Source: DATAOG01 sp963757395 (lineage in GTDB: Bacteria; Pseudomonadota; Alphaproteobacteria; Geminicoccales; Geminicoccaceae). Taken from it: DNA of 64,000 nt. Under the pieces are notes generated by a model that was not told where the DNA came from, did not search any database, and worked only from the letters and a program-made list of their open reading frames with translations. The position numbers and the translations under genes were made by a program. Each line of letters begins with the position of its first letter. The first letter of the stretch is position 1. The stretch lies in contig CAVWRK010000006.1 in NCBI GenBank assembly GCA_963757395.1, forward strand, positions 1 through 64,000, written 5' to 3'. Positions 35,164 through 44,825 of this stretch are shown in pieces.

Positions 35164-36435
35164 CTACGCCTCGATCCCGAGCAAACCAAGGGTCGCCGCC
35201 GCCATGACTTTGGCGGCCTTCACCAGATCGTCGATCACGACGTACTCGTCCGGCTGGTGCGCCATGGCGAGGATGCCGGGCCCATAGGCGATGCAATCCT
35301 GGAGTCCGCCGATCTGGTGGATGTGCTTTTGATCGTAAGTGCCTGGTGAGACGACCACATCGGGCGGTTGGCCGAGCACCCGCTCGATCGCGGCGGCAAC
35401 CGCCCGCACGACTGGCGCGTCGCGCCGGGTGAGGGTCGGCTGGACCTCCATGACGTCCTTGATGCGATACCTGAAACCCGGCCGGTCGTGGCAGAGCTGC
35501 TCGAGGATGGCGACGACCTCGGCCTTGACGTCGGTGAGCTGCTCCTCGATCAGAAAGCGGCGGTCGATCACCAGCCGGCAGCGGTCGGCGACCAGCGGGC
35601 TCGGCAGGCCGGCCAGGCCCTCGGCCGGGCCGGCGTGAATCGCCGCGAGGTTCAGGGTCGGCTGGCGCGCCTCGCGCGGGACCACCGGCATCGCGGTCTG
35701 GCGGCCTGCGAGCTTGGGCATGAGCTGGCGTTCGATCCGGTTCAGAAACGCGGCCATGTGGCGGATCGCGCAGACGCCGAGGAACGGCATCGAGCCGTGG
35801 CCGGTTTTCCCCAGCGTCTCGATCTCGGCCCACCAGACGCCGCGATGGCCGATGCAGATGCGATCGACGTCGAGCGGCTCGGGGATGATCACGTGGTCGA
35901 CCCGGGGCGGCGAGAACCAGCCGCGCTCGGCCAGATAGGCGACCCCGCCGTAGCCGCCCGACTCCTCGTCCGCGGTGGCGGAGAGCTCGAGGGCGCCTCC
36001 GAACTCGATGCCGGCCTCGAGGATGCTCTCGAGGGCCACGACCGCGGCCGCGATCCCGCCTTTCATGTCGCAGGCACCGCGGCCGTAGAGCTTGCCGTCC
36101 CGGACCGCGCCGGCGAACGGGTTGAGGCTCCAGCCGTCGCCCGGCTCGACCACGTCGATGTGGCCGTTGAAGTGGACGCAGGGCCCCGGGCTCCGGCCCT
36201 CGCGACGGGCGATCAGGTTGATCCGCGGGAAACGGTCGCTGTCGCCGATCGCCCCTTCGGCGCGCACGTAGGTGGTCTCGAAGCCGGCCCGGGCCAGCCG
36301 GTCGCCCAGATGGTGCGCGCAGGCCTCATAGGCATTGCCCGGCGGGTTGATCGTCGGGATCTGGACCAGCTCGCGGGTGAGCTCGACGAGCGCGCCCCGC
36401 TGCTCCTCGATTCGCGCGAAAAGCCCCGCCAGCAT
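35164..36435 (-). CDS. M20 family metallopeptidase (ArgE/DapE type)
   Basis: A 423 aa di-zinc amidohydrolase. Motifs: FNGHIDVVEPGDGW (metal His and Asp), GRGACDMKGG (bridging Asp), TADEESGGYGG (catalytic Glu pair), and a final metal histidine in AMAHQPDEYV. GKTGHGSMPFLG in the lid domain is conserved. ATG 36435 is preferred since AGGAGG lies 5 bases upstream. It is unlike the M20 protein at 4624 in length and lid sequence, so the two probably act on different substrates. Monocistronic by appearance. Confidence 0.92.
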   Translation of the reverse strand: MLAGLFARIEEQRGALVELTRELVQIPTINPPGNAYEACAHHLGDRLARAGFETTYVRAEGAIGDSDRFPRINLIARREGRSPGPCVHFNGHIDVVEPGDGWSLNPFAGAVRDGKLYGRGACDMKGGIAAAVVALESILEAGIEFGGALELSATADEESGGYGGVAYLAERGWFSPPRVDHVIIPEPLDVDRICIGHRGVWWAEIETLGKTGHGSMPFLGVCAIRHMAAFLNRIERQLMPKLAGRQTAMPVVPREARQPTLNLAAIHAGPAEGLAGLPSPLVADRCRLVIDRRFLIEEQLTDVKAEVVAILEQLCHDRPGFRYRIKDVMEVQPTLTRRDAPVVRAVAAAIERVLGQPPDVVVSPGTYDQKHIHQIGGLQDCIAYGPGILAMAHQPDEYVVIDDLVKAAKVMAAATLGLLGIEA

Positions 36436-36858
36436 CCTCACCTCCTGCGTGTGATGCTAGAGCAAGCCGACCGACTGTCAATTCGCCCCTCGGGCCGCAG
36501 GATCCGGCGGCAGCCCGCAACGGGGCACCGCCCTGGCGCTGGCCCGGTCGCCACGCCCAGACTTTGCCGTCAGGCTCGGCGGAGAGCGAGCGGCGGCGAG
36601 GTGACGGAACCCATGATGGCGGGGCAGGTGGATCGGCCATGATCCTGCCCGCCGGCTGGCGCGGTCTTCCCGCTCCACCACGATCGGCACCGTGGTCGCC
36701 TTCATCTCCGGGTTCCGGCGGCTCGCCGACCCGTCGCACGCGCTGTTGCCGACGACCGCCTGCCGATCGAGACCGGGTCCAGCGCCGGGAGATCGCGCAG
36801 TGGCTCGGCGACTACGCCCCGGTCATACGCGCCCCGGCATTCAGTCGGCGGCGTCCGG
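36436..36858. other. Intergenic, no gene recognised
   Basis: About 420 bases between the peptidase and the patatin-like gene. Frames on both strands give short arginine/proline-rich readings with no family similarity. The first 60 bases next to 36436 contain the peptidase ribosome site and probably its promoter. Confidence 0.4.
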
Positions 36859-37920
36859 TTAGGCCTCGGGCAGCAGTACCTCCTTGTTCGCCTTGAAGAA
36901 TTTCTGTCCCGCTTCGTAGCCGATGTCATACAGGGTCGACAGATTGCTATACGACCAGTCGAGCACCTTCGGCCAGTGCTGGTCTGGAATGTCGAACTTG
37001 ATCCGCATCAGGTTCAGCTTCCAGTCCTTGTTGTGATTGGCCTCGAACAGCTTGATGTCGTCCTTGGCGATTTCGACCAGGGGGATCATGATCGACTGCA
37101 CCCAGGCGTCGTAGAGCGAGACCGGCTCGCGGATGATCTTCTCCGACGAGAGGACGTCGAAAATCACCACGTTGCGCAACGGCACCCGGCGGGCAAGCTT
37201 TTTGTCCTTGGTCTTGCCGGCGCGCTCGGCGTTCAGCCGGTCGTCCCGATACTTCAGCAGGCCATCGAAGCACAAGGTATCGAGGGCCGAGCCCTCGATA
37301 TAGGTCTTGCCGTTCAGCTTGAAGGGCGGATAGATCAGCGGAAAGGCGAGCGCGGCGCGGAAATGGTCGGGTGTGATCTGCTCCTTGGTGAACAGCTCCA
37401 TCTTGCGGTCGGTGATGTTGTAGGCGTTCATGTAGAACTCGCCAGGAAAGCTCTTCAGCTTGTCGAAATCGACGACTTCGTCGATCCAGGGCGCATGGTC
37501 GCAGAGCCCCTGGCTCTTGCCGGACAGATCGGACGGGCACCAAGCCGCGAACATCAGTCCCATCCAGTCGGCGGCCACCCGGCTGATCTCCTCCTGACCG
37601 GGCATCACGCGCGGCAGCGACTGCAGCCATTTGCGATAGGCATGGGCCATCGCGCCGGGCTTGTGGAAGACTTTGAAGTTGACCGGGAAGTGATCGTAGA
37701 TGCTGTCGTGGACGCCCATCTCCTTGGTATGCTCCAAGGCTTGGCGCGGCGACATGCCCCTGGGCGCGGCGTAGAGCAGGCCGATCAGCATGCCCGCGCC
37801 CGCGGTCGAGATGACGTCGAAATGAACCTTGTTGTCGGCCAACGCGGCCAACGCGCCCGATTCCAGGGTCAGGGTCGGCGCCCCACCGCCCAGCAGCAAA
37901 CCGGTCGCTTCAGTGGCCAT
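36859..37920 (-). CDS. Patatin-like phospholipase family protein with an atypical nucleophile site
   Basis: A 353 aa patatin-fold protein. The glycine-rich oxyanion loop LLLGGGAPTLTLESGAL (about 8-24) and FDVISTAGAGMLIGLLY (about 34-50) are in place, but the usual GxSxG reads T-A-G-A-G, so the nucleophile serine position is alanine or displaced. The later acidic dyad position reads YIEGSALD rather than DGG. Two ATGs compete; the second (37920) has GGGAG at a proper distance. The protein may be a non-catalytic patatin or use a neighbouring serine (S38). It follows the cyclase gene on the same strand. Confidence 0.78.
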   Translation of the reverse strand: MATEATGLLLGGGAPTLTLESGALAALADNKVHFDVISTAGAGMLIGLLYAAPRGMSPRQALEHTKEMGVHDSIYDHFPVNFKVFHKPGAMAHAYRKWLQSLPRVMPGQEEISRVAADWMGLMFAAWCPSDLSGKSQGLCDHAPWIDEVVDFDKLKSFPGEFYMNAYNITDRKMELFTKEQITPDHFRAALAFPLIYPPFKLNGKTYIEGSALDTLCFDGLLKYRDDRLNAERAGKTKDKKLARRVPLRNVVIFDVLSSEKIIREPVSLYDAWVQSIMIPLVEIAKDDIKLFEANHNKDWKLNLMRIKFDIPDQHWPKVLDWSYSNLSTLYDIGYEAGQKFFKANKEVLLPEA

Positions 37921-37983
37921 CGTCATGCTCCCTTCAAATCCAAAGGCCCAAATCCCCGATCGCCCGACGGCGTTCCCGGCCGG

Positions 37984-40900
37984 CTAGGCGGAACGTAGGG
38001 ATTTCCCCTCGTCCAGGTTGGCGAGGGCGGCGCGCACGCGCTCCCGACCCATCGCCACGCCCATCGTCTCGAACATCTTGCCGGCCAGGAGATAGCTGTC
38101 GCGCGCTCGGACGGGCTCGCATTTGGCGACCAGTACATGGCCTTCGGCGAGCCGCGACCAGGCGAGATCGAACAGGCACTCGCGCCGCTCCTGGATTTCG
38201 ATCGCGCTCCGGATGTCGGCCTCGGCCTGCTCGATCCGGGGGGCTTCAGAGCGACCAGCGCCTCGGCGTGGATGCGCAGCGCGATCGAGCGGCTCCAGGC
38301 CTGGGCGGTCTCGGTCGCCTGCTCGAGCGCCTCGGCGCTGTAGCGAAGCGCCTCGCCGATCTCGCCGTCGAGGAGGCGAAGCTTGGCCTGAAACGCCTGG
38401 AAGGCGCCGCGGTGGAAGCTGGTGCCGATCTTGTCGCCGAGCTCGAGGCAGCGCTTCAGATCGGCCTCGGCGGCCTCGTATCGGCCCGCGAGCAGGTAGC
38501 CCTGGCCGCGCCAGCCATGGGTCAGGTACTGGCGGAAGATGTCGCCGGCGCGCTCGCACAGGCTGAGCGCCTCCTCGAACTCCGGCACCGCGGACTTGAG
38601 ATCGCCGTGCCAGCCGCGGACCACGCCGGCGAAGAACAGGCAGGCAGCCTGGGTCGGCAGATGCTCGATCTGGCGCGAGACCTCGATGCCGTACGCCGCC
38701 ACCCGGCCGGCCTTGTCGAACTCGCCGTGCATGCCGTAGGCGAAGGCGAGCACGCCCGACATCGCCGCCTCCTCGATCCGGTTGCCGAGGCGGCGCATCT
38801 GCTGGACGTTGCGTGCGGCATGGGTGATGGCGTCGCGCGCCTCGCCGCGCAGGCAGTGAATCCGGCCGAGCAGGTTGACCGGGTCGGCGGTGAACCGGTC
38901 GTCGCCGCCCAGACCCTCGGCGATCAGCAGGGCCTTGCCGGCGAGCTCGACCGCCCGATCGAAGTGGCCGAAGATGTAGGTGATCCGGCCCATCCAGTAT
39001 TGGATCCGGCAGAGCGATTCGCGGTCGCTGATCGCCTCCGCCAGCGCGAAGGCCTGCTCGAGATTGCGCAGATCCTGCTCGAAGTGGGTCCGGTTCTGGG
39101 CGACGCTCGCGAGCTTGAGCACGGCCTCGATCTGGGCCCGCCAGGCGTTCTCCGAGGGCGGCAGCGAGCGGGCGAGATCGAGCGCCTCCTGGAAGCGGAC
39201 ACGGGCCTCGATCGCGGCATAGCGGGCGACCGCGGCATCGCCCGCCCGCATGGTGTACGTGAACGCCTTGGCCGGCAACGACCCTTGGCGATAGTGATGC
39301 GCGAGCAGCTCCGGCTTGCTCTCGACGGTCTCGCTGAAGCGCTCCTCGAGGGTCTTCGCGATCCGCTTGTGGAGCTGCTGGCGCTTGCTCCGCAGCAGGC
39401 TGTTGTAGGCGGCATCCTGGACCAGGGCGTGCTTGAACTCGTAGATGACGTCGGAGGCCGCCCCGCGCCGGTAGATCAGCTCGGCCTCGACCAGCTGCGC
39501 CAGCGCCTGCTGGAGCGCCGGCTCGGGCAGCGGCGAGACCGCGGCCAGAAGCTCGTAGCTGAAGACCCGGCCGAGGGTCGCTGCCAGATGCGCGACGTCC
39601 TTGACGCCCGACAACCGGTCGAGGCGCGCCATCAGCGAGTCGTGCAAGGAATTCGGGGATCGACAGCTGGGGCAGGGGGCCGGTCAGCTTGAAGCCATCG
39701 TCGGTGAGCTCGAGGGCGCCCGACTCGAGCAGGGTCTTGGTCAGCTCCTCGACGTAGAGCGGCACGCCGTCGGTCCGCTTGACGATGTGATCGAGGACCT
39801 CGGCCGGCAGCGCGTGGCCGCGGGTCACCTTGTCGACCAGCGCCGACGCCTGGCGGTGGCTGAGATGCGAGAGCGAGAGCGCGGTGATGTGCGGGAAGCC
39901 GGTCCAGGGCGGCGTGAAGGCCGGGCGGTAGGCGACGATCACCAGGACCGGCAGATGCTGGATGCGCTCGATGATCAGCTGGAACAGCTCGGTGGTCGTC
40001 GGATCGATCCAATGGGCGTCCTCGAGCAGGATCAGCACCGGCTGCGCGGCCAGCCCGGCCAGCTGCTGGAGCAGGGCTTCGAGCATCAGCGCCTTCTTGC
40101 GCTCGGGCGCGAGGTCGAGCGGCGGATAGCGCTCGCCGGTCGGGATCGACAGCAGCGGCGCCAGCAGGCTGGCGCCCCGGATGCCGTGCTCGGACCCCTG
40201 GCCGAGCAGGGCCTCCAGCTTGTCGAGCTTGACCTCGGCCGGGTCGCTCTTCTTGAGACCGGCGGCGCGCTCCAGCTGGTCCAGGACCGGATGCAGCGCG
40301 CTGTGCACGTAGAACGGCGAGCAGTAATAGCGGAGCACGGTCGCGTGATCGCCGCGCACGTAGTCCCGAAACGACTGAATGATGCGCGACTTGCCGATCC
40401 CGGGCTCGCCGGTCAGCAGAACCACGTGGCCGTCGCCCGCCTTGGCGTCCTGCCAGCGCGAGAGCAGCAGCCGGATCTCCTCGTCGCGTCCGACCAGGGG
40501 GGTCAGACCACGCCCTGCGGTCGCCTCGAAGCGGCTCAGCGCGCCGGTCGCCTCGCGGACCCGATAGACCGCGACCGGCGCTTCGATGCCCTTGACCATC
40601 TGCGGGCCAAGCTCCTCGAACACGAACAGGCCTTCGAGCAGACGGCGGGTGCGCTCGCCGACCACGACCGTGCCCGGCTCGGCCAGCCCCTGCAGGCGGG
40701 CCGCGACGTTCGGGGTCTCGCCGACCACCGCCATCTCGTCGCGGAACTCGCCGGTGCCGATGTCGCCGACCACGACCAGGCCGGTATTGATGCCGACCCG
40801 GACGTCGACGCTGACGCCGAGGTCCTCGAGCTCGTCATCGAGCCGCTTGATGGCCTCGACGATGTCGAGCCCGGCGCGGATCGCGCGCATCGGGTCGTCC

Positions 40901-41370
40901 TCATGGGCCGTGGGATAGCCGAAATAGACCAGGATGCCGTCGCCGATGTAGTGGCCGATGTAGCCCTCGAAGCGCGCGACCACCTCGGCGCAACTCTCCT
41001 GGTAGCGGCGGAGCACCTCGTGCAGATCCTCCGGATCGAGCCGGGCCGAGAGTGCGGTCGAGCCGACCATGTCGCAGAACATCACGGTCAGCTGCCGGCG
41101 CTCGGCGTCGTGGCTGAGCCGCGCCGGCTCCGGCGCCGGCGGCGCCGCGGCGGCCGGCCCGGACGCGACGGGCGGTTCGGCGGCCGGCGCGTCCTTCAGG
41201 GCCGCGATCGCGCGCACCAGACGCTTGCGATCGCCGAGCGAGATCCCGAGCTGGATCAGATCCGCTTCGGTCAGGTCGGCCAGGATGTCGAAGCCGATGT
41301 CGCTCTCGGCGAAGGCCTCGGCATAACGGCCAAGGCCCAGGCCCTCGAGCCACGCGCCGACATCAGTCAT
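37984..41370 (-). CDS. SAM domain - adenylate/guanylate cyclase - AAA ATPase - TPR protein, two frame breaks
   Basis: A multidomain signalling protein of about 1128 aa. Residues 4-60 form a SAM domain, 93-270 a class III cyclase domain with metal aspartates D100 (FCDMVGS) and D144 (IGDGIL), then an AAA/STAND module with Walker A GEPGIGKS (321-328) and LILLEDAHWID. The C-terminal half is TPR-rich. Near 39650 an extra C after CTGTCGATCC shifts the frame into HDSLMARLDRLSGVKDVAHL; near 38235 a missing C in a C run shifts it back. ATG 41370 has GGGGAAG upstream. The regulator probably senses partners through TPRs and produces cyclic nucleotide, by analogy. Confidence 0.87.
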   Translation of the reverse strand: MTDVGAWLEGLGLGRYAEAFAESDIGFDILADLTEADLIQLGISLGDRKRLVRAIAALKDAPAAEPPVASGPAAAAPPAPEPARLSHDAERRQLTVMFCDMVGSTALSARLDPEDLHEVLRRYQESCAEVVARFEGYIGHYIGDGILVYFGYPTAHEDDPMRAIRAGLDIVEAIKRLDDELEDLGVSVDVRVGINTGLVVVGDIGTGEFRDEMAVVGETPNVAARLQGLAEPGTVVVGERTRRLLEGLFVFEELGPQMVKGIEAPVAVYRVREATGALSRFEATAGRGLTPLVGRDEEIRLLLSRWQDAKAGDGHVVLLTGEPGIGKSRIIQSFRDYVRGDHATVLRYYCSPFYVHSALHPVLDQLERAAGLKKSDPAEVKLDKLEALLGQGSEHGIRGASLLAPLLSIPTGERYPPLDLAPERKKALMLEALLQQLAGLAAQPVLILLEDAHWIDPTTTELFQLIIERIQHLPVLVIVAYRPAFTPPWTGFPHITALSLSHLSHRQASALVDKVTRGHALPAEVLDHIVKRTDGVPLYVEELTKTLLESGALELTDDGFKLTGPLPQLSIPEFLARLADGAPRPVVGRQGRRASGSDPRPGLQLRASGRGLAAARAGAPAGAGAAGRGRADLPARGGLRRHLRVQARPGPGCRLQQPAAEQAPAAPQADREDPRGALQRDRREQAGAARASLSPRVVAGQGVHVHHAGGRCRGRPLCRDRGPCPLPGGARSRPLAAALGERLAGPDRGRAQARERRPEPDPLRAGSAQSRAGLRAGGGDQRPRIALPDPILDGPDHLHLRPLRSGGRARRQGPADRRGSGRRRPVHRRPGQPARPDSLPARRGARRHHPCRTQRPADAPPRQPDRGGGDVGRARLRLRHARRVRQGRPGGGVRHRGLAPDRASADPGCLPVLRRRGPRLARRSQVRGAGVRGGAQPVRARRRHLPPVPDPWLARPGLPARGPIRGRRGRSEALPRARRQDRHQLPPRRLPGVSGQASPPRRRDRRGASLQRRGARAGDRDRPGLEPLDRAAHPRRGAGRSEAPRIEQAEADIRSAIEIQERRECLFDLAWSRLAEGHVLVAKCEPVRARDSYLLAGKMFETMGVAMGRERVRAALANLDEGKSLRSA

Positions 41371-41541
41371 CGCTTCCCCGCGCTCGCCAGTCAGTTGGGC
41401 ACCCATGCCGATCGCATGCTAAAGCACAAATTGCCAAAGAGGTCACGCCGCTTGTACCCGGAGGCAAGCAAGGTCCGGGCCGAGCGCGCCGTTTGCCTGC
41501 CCGAAGGCCCGGTGCTATGCACCGCTGCTCGCGACCAGACG

Positions 41542-43090
41542 ATGAGGGAACCGGCGGTGCGTGAGATCCTGGATCAGCTCGAGGCCAAACGCGAGGCGGC
41601 GCGCAAGGGCGGCGGCGAGCGGCGGATCGCCGCCCAGCACGAGCGCGGCAAGCTGTCCGCGCACGAGCGCCTGCAACTGCTGCTCGACCAGGGCTCGTTC
41701 GAAGAGATCGACATGTTCGTCGAGCACCGGTGCACCGAGTTCGGTATGGCCGATACACGCATCCCGGGCGACGGCGTGGTCACCGGCTCGGGCACCATCA
41801 ACGGCCGGCCGGTGTTCGTGTTCAGCCAGGACTTCACGGTCTTCGGTGGCGCGCTCTCGGAAGCCCATGCCGAGAAGATCTGCAAGATCATGGACCACGC
41901 CATGCGGGTCGGCGCGCCGGTGATCGGGATCAACGATTCCGGCGGCGCCCGCATCCAGGAGGGCGTGGCCAGCCTCGCGGGTTATGCGGACGTGTTCCAG
42001 CGCAACGTGCTCGCCTCGGGCGTGGTGCCGCAGATCAGCCTGATCATGGGGCCCTGCGCCGGCGGCGCCGTCTACTCGCCGGCGATGACCGACTTCATCT
42101 GCATGGTGCGCGACACCTCCTACATGTTCGTGACCGGGCCGGACGTGGTGCGCACGGTGACCCAGGAGGAGGTGACCCACGAGGAGCTGGGCGGGGCCGC
42201 GACCCACACCCGGCGCTCGGGCGTCGCCGACCTCGCCTTCGACAACGACGTCCAGGCGCTCTCGGAGATTCGCCGTTTTTTCGACTTCTTGCCGGCCTCC
42301 AACCGCGAGCCGCCGCCCTCACGGCCGACCGAGGATCCGGCCGAGCGTCAGGAGCCGGCCCTCGACACGCTTGTCCCGAGCAGCGCCAACAAGCCCTACG
42401 ACATGAAGGAGCTGATCTCGAAGGTCGTCGACGAGAGCGATTTTTTCGAGCTGCAGCCCGACTACGCCGGGAACATCCTGATCGGCTTTGGCCGCCTGGA
42501 GGGCGTCGACGGTCGGCATTGTCGCCAACCAGCCGATGGTGCTGGCCGGCTGCCTGGACATCGACAGCTCGCGCAAGGCCGCCCGTTTCGTGCGCTTTTG
42601 CGACTGCTTCAACATCCCGATCCTGACCCTGGTCGACGTTCCGGGCTTCCTGCCGGGCACCACCCAGGAATACGGCGGCATCATCAAGCACGGCTCGAAG
42701 CTGCTCTACGCGTTTGCCGAGGCGACCGTGCCCAAGGTGACGGTGATCACGCGCAAGGCCTATGGCGGCGCCTACGACGTCATGAGCTCCAAGCATCTGC
42801 GCGGCGACGTCAACTATGCCTGGCCGCAGGCGGAGATCGCGGTCATGGGCCCGAAGGGCGCGGTCGAGATCATCTTTCGCGCCGATCTCGGCGACCCGGC
42901 CAAGATCGAGGCGCGCACCGAGGAGTACCGGGCGCGCTTCGCCAACCCGTTCGTCGCCGCCGCGCGCGGCTTCATCGACGACGTGATCATGCCCCACGAC
43001 ACCCGCCGCCGGGTGTGCACGGCACTGCGCTGGCTACGCACCAAGCGCCTGGACAACCCCTGGAAGAAGCACGGCAACATCCCGCTCTGA
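41542..43090 (+). CDS. pccB: Acyl-CoA carboxylase carboxyltransferase subunit (propionyl-CoA carboxylase beta), one frame break
   Basis: Transfers CO2 from carboxybiotin to acyl-CoA; about 516 aa, as expected for PccB. The N-terminal crotonase half has GDGVVTGSGTINGRPVFVF, INDSGGARIQEGVASLAGY (acyl-CoA oxyanion hole) and MGPCAGGAVYSPAMTDF. Near 42510 one extra base breaks the frame; the second half then reads TVGIVANQPMVLAG, VDVPGFLPGTTQEYGGIIKHG and ITRKAYGGAYDVMSSKHLRGD, ending WKKHGNIPL. PccA lies 5 kb downstream. Propionyl rather than acetyl preference is inferred from overall similarity. Confidence 0.9.
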
Positions 43091-43226
43091 GGCTTGCGTC
43101 TGCCCCTAAGCTGCATCAGATCGACGGTGCCGTTCGGGGGCCGCGCCCAGTTGCATCGACCAGCGGGGTCCAGGTGCTTCGCTGGCTGTACAGCGCTCGG
43201 GCTTGACAGGCCACGACCATCGGCCC

Positions 43227-43248
43227 AACTGACTAGAACTAGTCAGTT
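43227..43248 (+). promoter_or_regulatory. 22-bp perfect palindrome, operator of Phd/VapC pair A
   Basis: AACTGACTAG-AA-CTAGTCAGTT is a perfect 10+2+10 inverted repeat just before the antitoxin gene. A TTGACA box lies at 43203-43208 upstream. This is the expected place for Phd-dimer binding and autorepression. Confidence 0.75.
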
Positions 43249-43267
43249 AATGGAGGCGGCGCAGACC

Positions 43268-43507
43268 ATGGATTGGCAGCTCCAGCAAGCCAAGGCGAAA
43301 TTCAGCGAGGTGGTCCAGCGCGCGATCGAGGACGGGCCGCAGACTGTCACGCGGCGCGGCAAGCCGGCGGTCGTGGTCGTGGCGGCCGAGGAATTCGAGC
43401 GTATGAGAGAGATGACGCCGACCCTCAAGGACCTGCTGCTCGAGTGCCCGCTCGAGGGGGTCGACCTCGAACGACCGCGCGACTATGGCCGCGAGATCGA
43501 CTTCTGA
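43268..43507 (+). CDS. Phd/YefM family antitoxin (pair A)
   Basis: A 79 aa antitoxin. DWQLQQAKAKFSEVVQRAIE and GPQTVTRRGKPAVVVVAAEEF form the N-terminal DNA-binding dimer domain; the tail LKDLLLECPLEGVDLERPRD is the toxin-binding arm. ATG 43268 is chosen by comparison with the paralog at 47698; an in-frame ATG lies at 43250. The stop overlaps the VapC start (TGATG). Paralogs are at 47698 (complete) and 26064 (shortened). Confidence 0.92.
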   Translation: MDWQLQQAKAKFSEVVQRAIEDGPQTVTRRGKPAVVVVAAEEFERMREMTPTLKDLLLECPLEGVDLERPRDYGREIDF

Positions 43508-43923
43508 TGTATCTCGTCGACACCAACGTCATCTCCGAGCTGCGCAAGAAGGAGAGCGGCGATGCCAGCGTTCGCGACTGGTTCGCCGCGGTCGACACGC
43601 GCACGATCTACCTGAGCGTGCTGGTCCTGGGCGAAATCCGGGCGGGTGCAGAGCGCATCAGAGAGCGCGATCCCCGTAAGGCGGCCGAGCTCGACGGCTG
43701 GCTCAAGAAGGTCACGGAGCGTCACCAGCGCCGCATCCTGGACATCGACTACGAGGTTGCCCGCCTCTGGGGGTGGATGAAGGGCAGATTCGGTATCCCC
43801 GTGATCGACGGGCTGCTCGCCGCGACCGCCCAGGTTCACGGCCTGGTTCTGGTCACGCGCAACGTCAAGGACGTCGAGCGAACCGGCGTGAGCTATCTAA
43901 ACCCGTTCGACCCGATGCCCTGA
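43507..43923 (+). CDS. vapC: VapC family PIN-domain toxin (pair A)
   Basis: A 138 aa PIN ribonuclease. The acidic active-site residues are D5 (LVDTNVISELRK), E42 (VLGEIRAG), D99 (VIDGLLAATA) and the distal TRNVKDV region. VapC toxins of this length usually cleave tRNA or rRNA. Translation is coupled to the antitoxin by an overlapping ATG. A bidirectional terminator lies 42 bases after the stop. Confidence 0.93.
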   Translation: MYLVDTNVISELRKKESGDASVRDWFAAVDTRTIYLSVLVLGEIRAGAERIRERDPRKAAELDGWLKKVTERHQRRILDIDYEVARLWGWMKGRFGIPVIDGLLAATAQVHGLVLVTRNVKDVERTGVSYLNPFDPMP

Positions 43924-43964
43924 GAGGCTGTGAAAGAATGCCCGAAACGCTGCGCTCGCGCCAG

Positions 43965-43995
43965 AAAATGCCATTGATTTCAACGGGCATTTTTT
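43965..43995. terminator. Bidirectional terminator between vapC and tetR
   Basis: AAAATGCC (43965-43972) and GGCATTTT (43986-43993) form an 8-bp stem with a 13-base loop. TTTTTT follows on the plus strand and AAAA precedes, so it can stop both convergent transcripts. Confidence 0.85.
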
Positions 43996-44011
43996 CGCGG
44001 GCGGGATTGAT

Positions 44012-44699
44012 TTACAAACTCTGAGACGCCGGCCACGCCTTGACGTGGGGCGGCCCATCGACCCCCGGGCTTGGTGCGGCATAGGCGGCAAGGAAGGTCG
44101 TGACCGCCGCCTCGACCACCTCTGACGGATCGCGGTCGCCGAACTCGGCCGTAAGGCCCAGCAGGTGGCGCATGTGCAGCGGTCCCATCAGCATGCCGAT
44201 GAACTGCTCGGCCGCGAGCTTCGGGTCCTCGACCCGCAGCGTGCCGCGGGCAGCGGCCGTGCCGAGGTAGTCGGCGAGCCGCGCCAGCACCACGGCCGGT
44301 CCCGAGGCATAGAAGGCGCGCCCAAGCTCGGGGAAGCGTGGCGCCTCGGCGATCACGATCCGATAGATCGCGCGCGCCTTGGCCGACAGCACCAGCTCGA
44401 GGAAGTTGCGGCCGATCGCGCCGAGCGCCTGGCGCACGTCGAGGCGGTCGATGTCGGGCGCGGTCAGCGTCTGCGAATGGCTCCGGCACTCGGCGCCGAC
44501 GATCGCCGCGAACAGCTGGTCCTTGCCGGCGAAATGGGCATAGAGCGTGGCCTTGGAGACGCCGGCCGCGGCGCGCGATCGCATCCATGCTGGCGCTGCC
44601 GTAGCCCTGCTCCCGGAACACGCTGCTCGCCGCCTGCAGCACCTGCTCGGCCTTGGGACTGAGGGCGCTCGCGGGCGCCGGCGTCGCGCTGATGGTCAT
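44012..44699 (-). CDS. TetR/AcrR family repressor of the efflux operon, one frame break
   Basis: A repressor of about 229 aa. The N-terminal helix-turn-helix starts KAEQVLQAASSVFREQGYGSASMDAIAR; near 44575 an extra base breaks the frame, which resumes AAGVSKATLYAHFAGKDQLF, the recognition helix. The ligand domain ends VVEAAVTTFLAAYAAP. It is divergent from emrAB with two palindromic operators between them, the standard self- and efflux-repressing arrangement. The start could be ATG 44699 or 44708; AGGAGG lies just upstream. Confidence 0.87.
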
Positions 44700-44718
44700 G
44701 GGGCTCATCACCTCCTCG

Positions 44719-44737
44719 AAACTGAACGGTTCAGTTT
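44719..44737. promoter_or_regulatory. TetR operator 1
   Basis: AAACTGAACGGTTCAGTTT is a perfect inverted repeat with a single central G. It lies 20 bases upstream of the tetR start and recurs at 44783-44799, flanking a TTGACA box (44742) and a GGTGGC/GCCACC hairpin. Confidence 0.82.
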
Positions 44738-44782
44738 TAGCTTGACAAAGGTGGCGACGCCACCATCTTGATGCAAGGCCTA

Positions 44783-44799
44783 AACTGAACGGTTCAGTT
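44783..44799. promoter_or_regulatory. TetR operator 2
   Basis: AACTGAACGGTTCAGTT, identical to the core of operator 1, 63 bases apart. It lies 27 bases before the emrA start, where a bound repressor would block transcription of emrAB. Confidence 0.82.
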
Positions 44800-44825
44800 C
44801 AGACCGGTAGGTGGAGGGCACGAAG

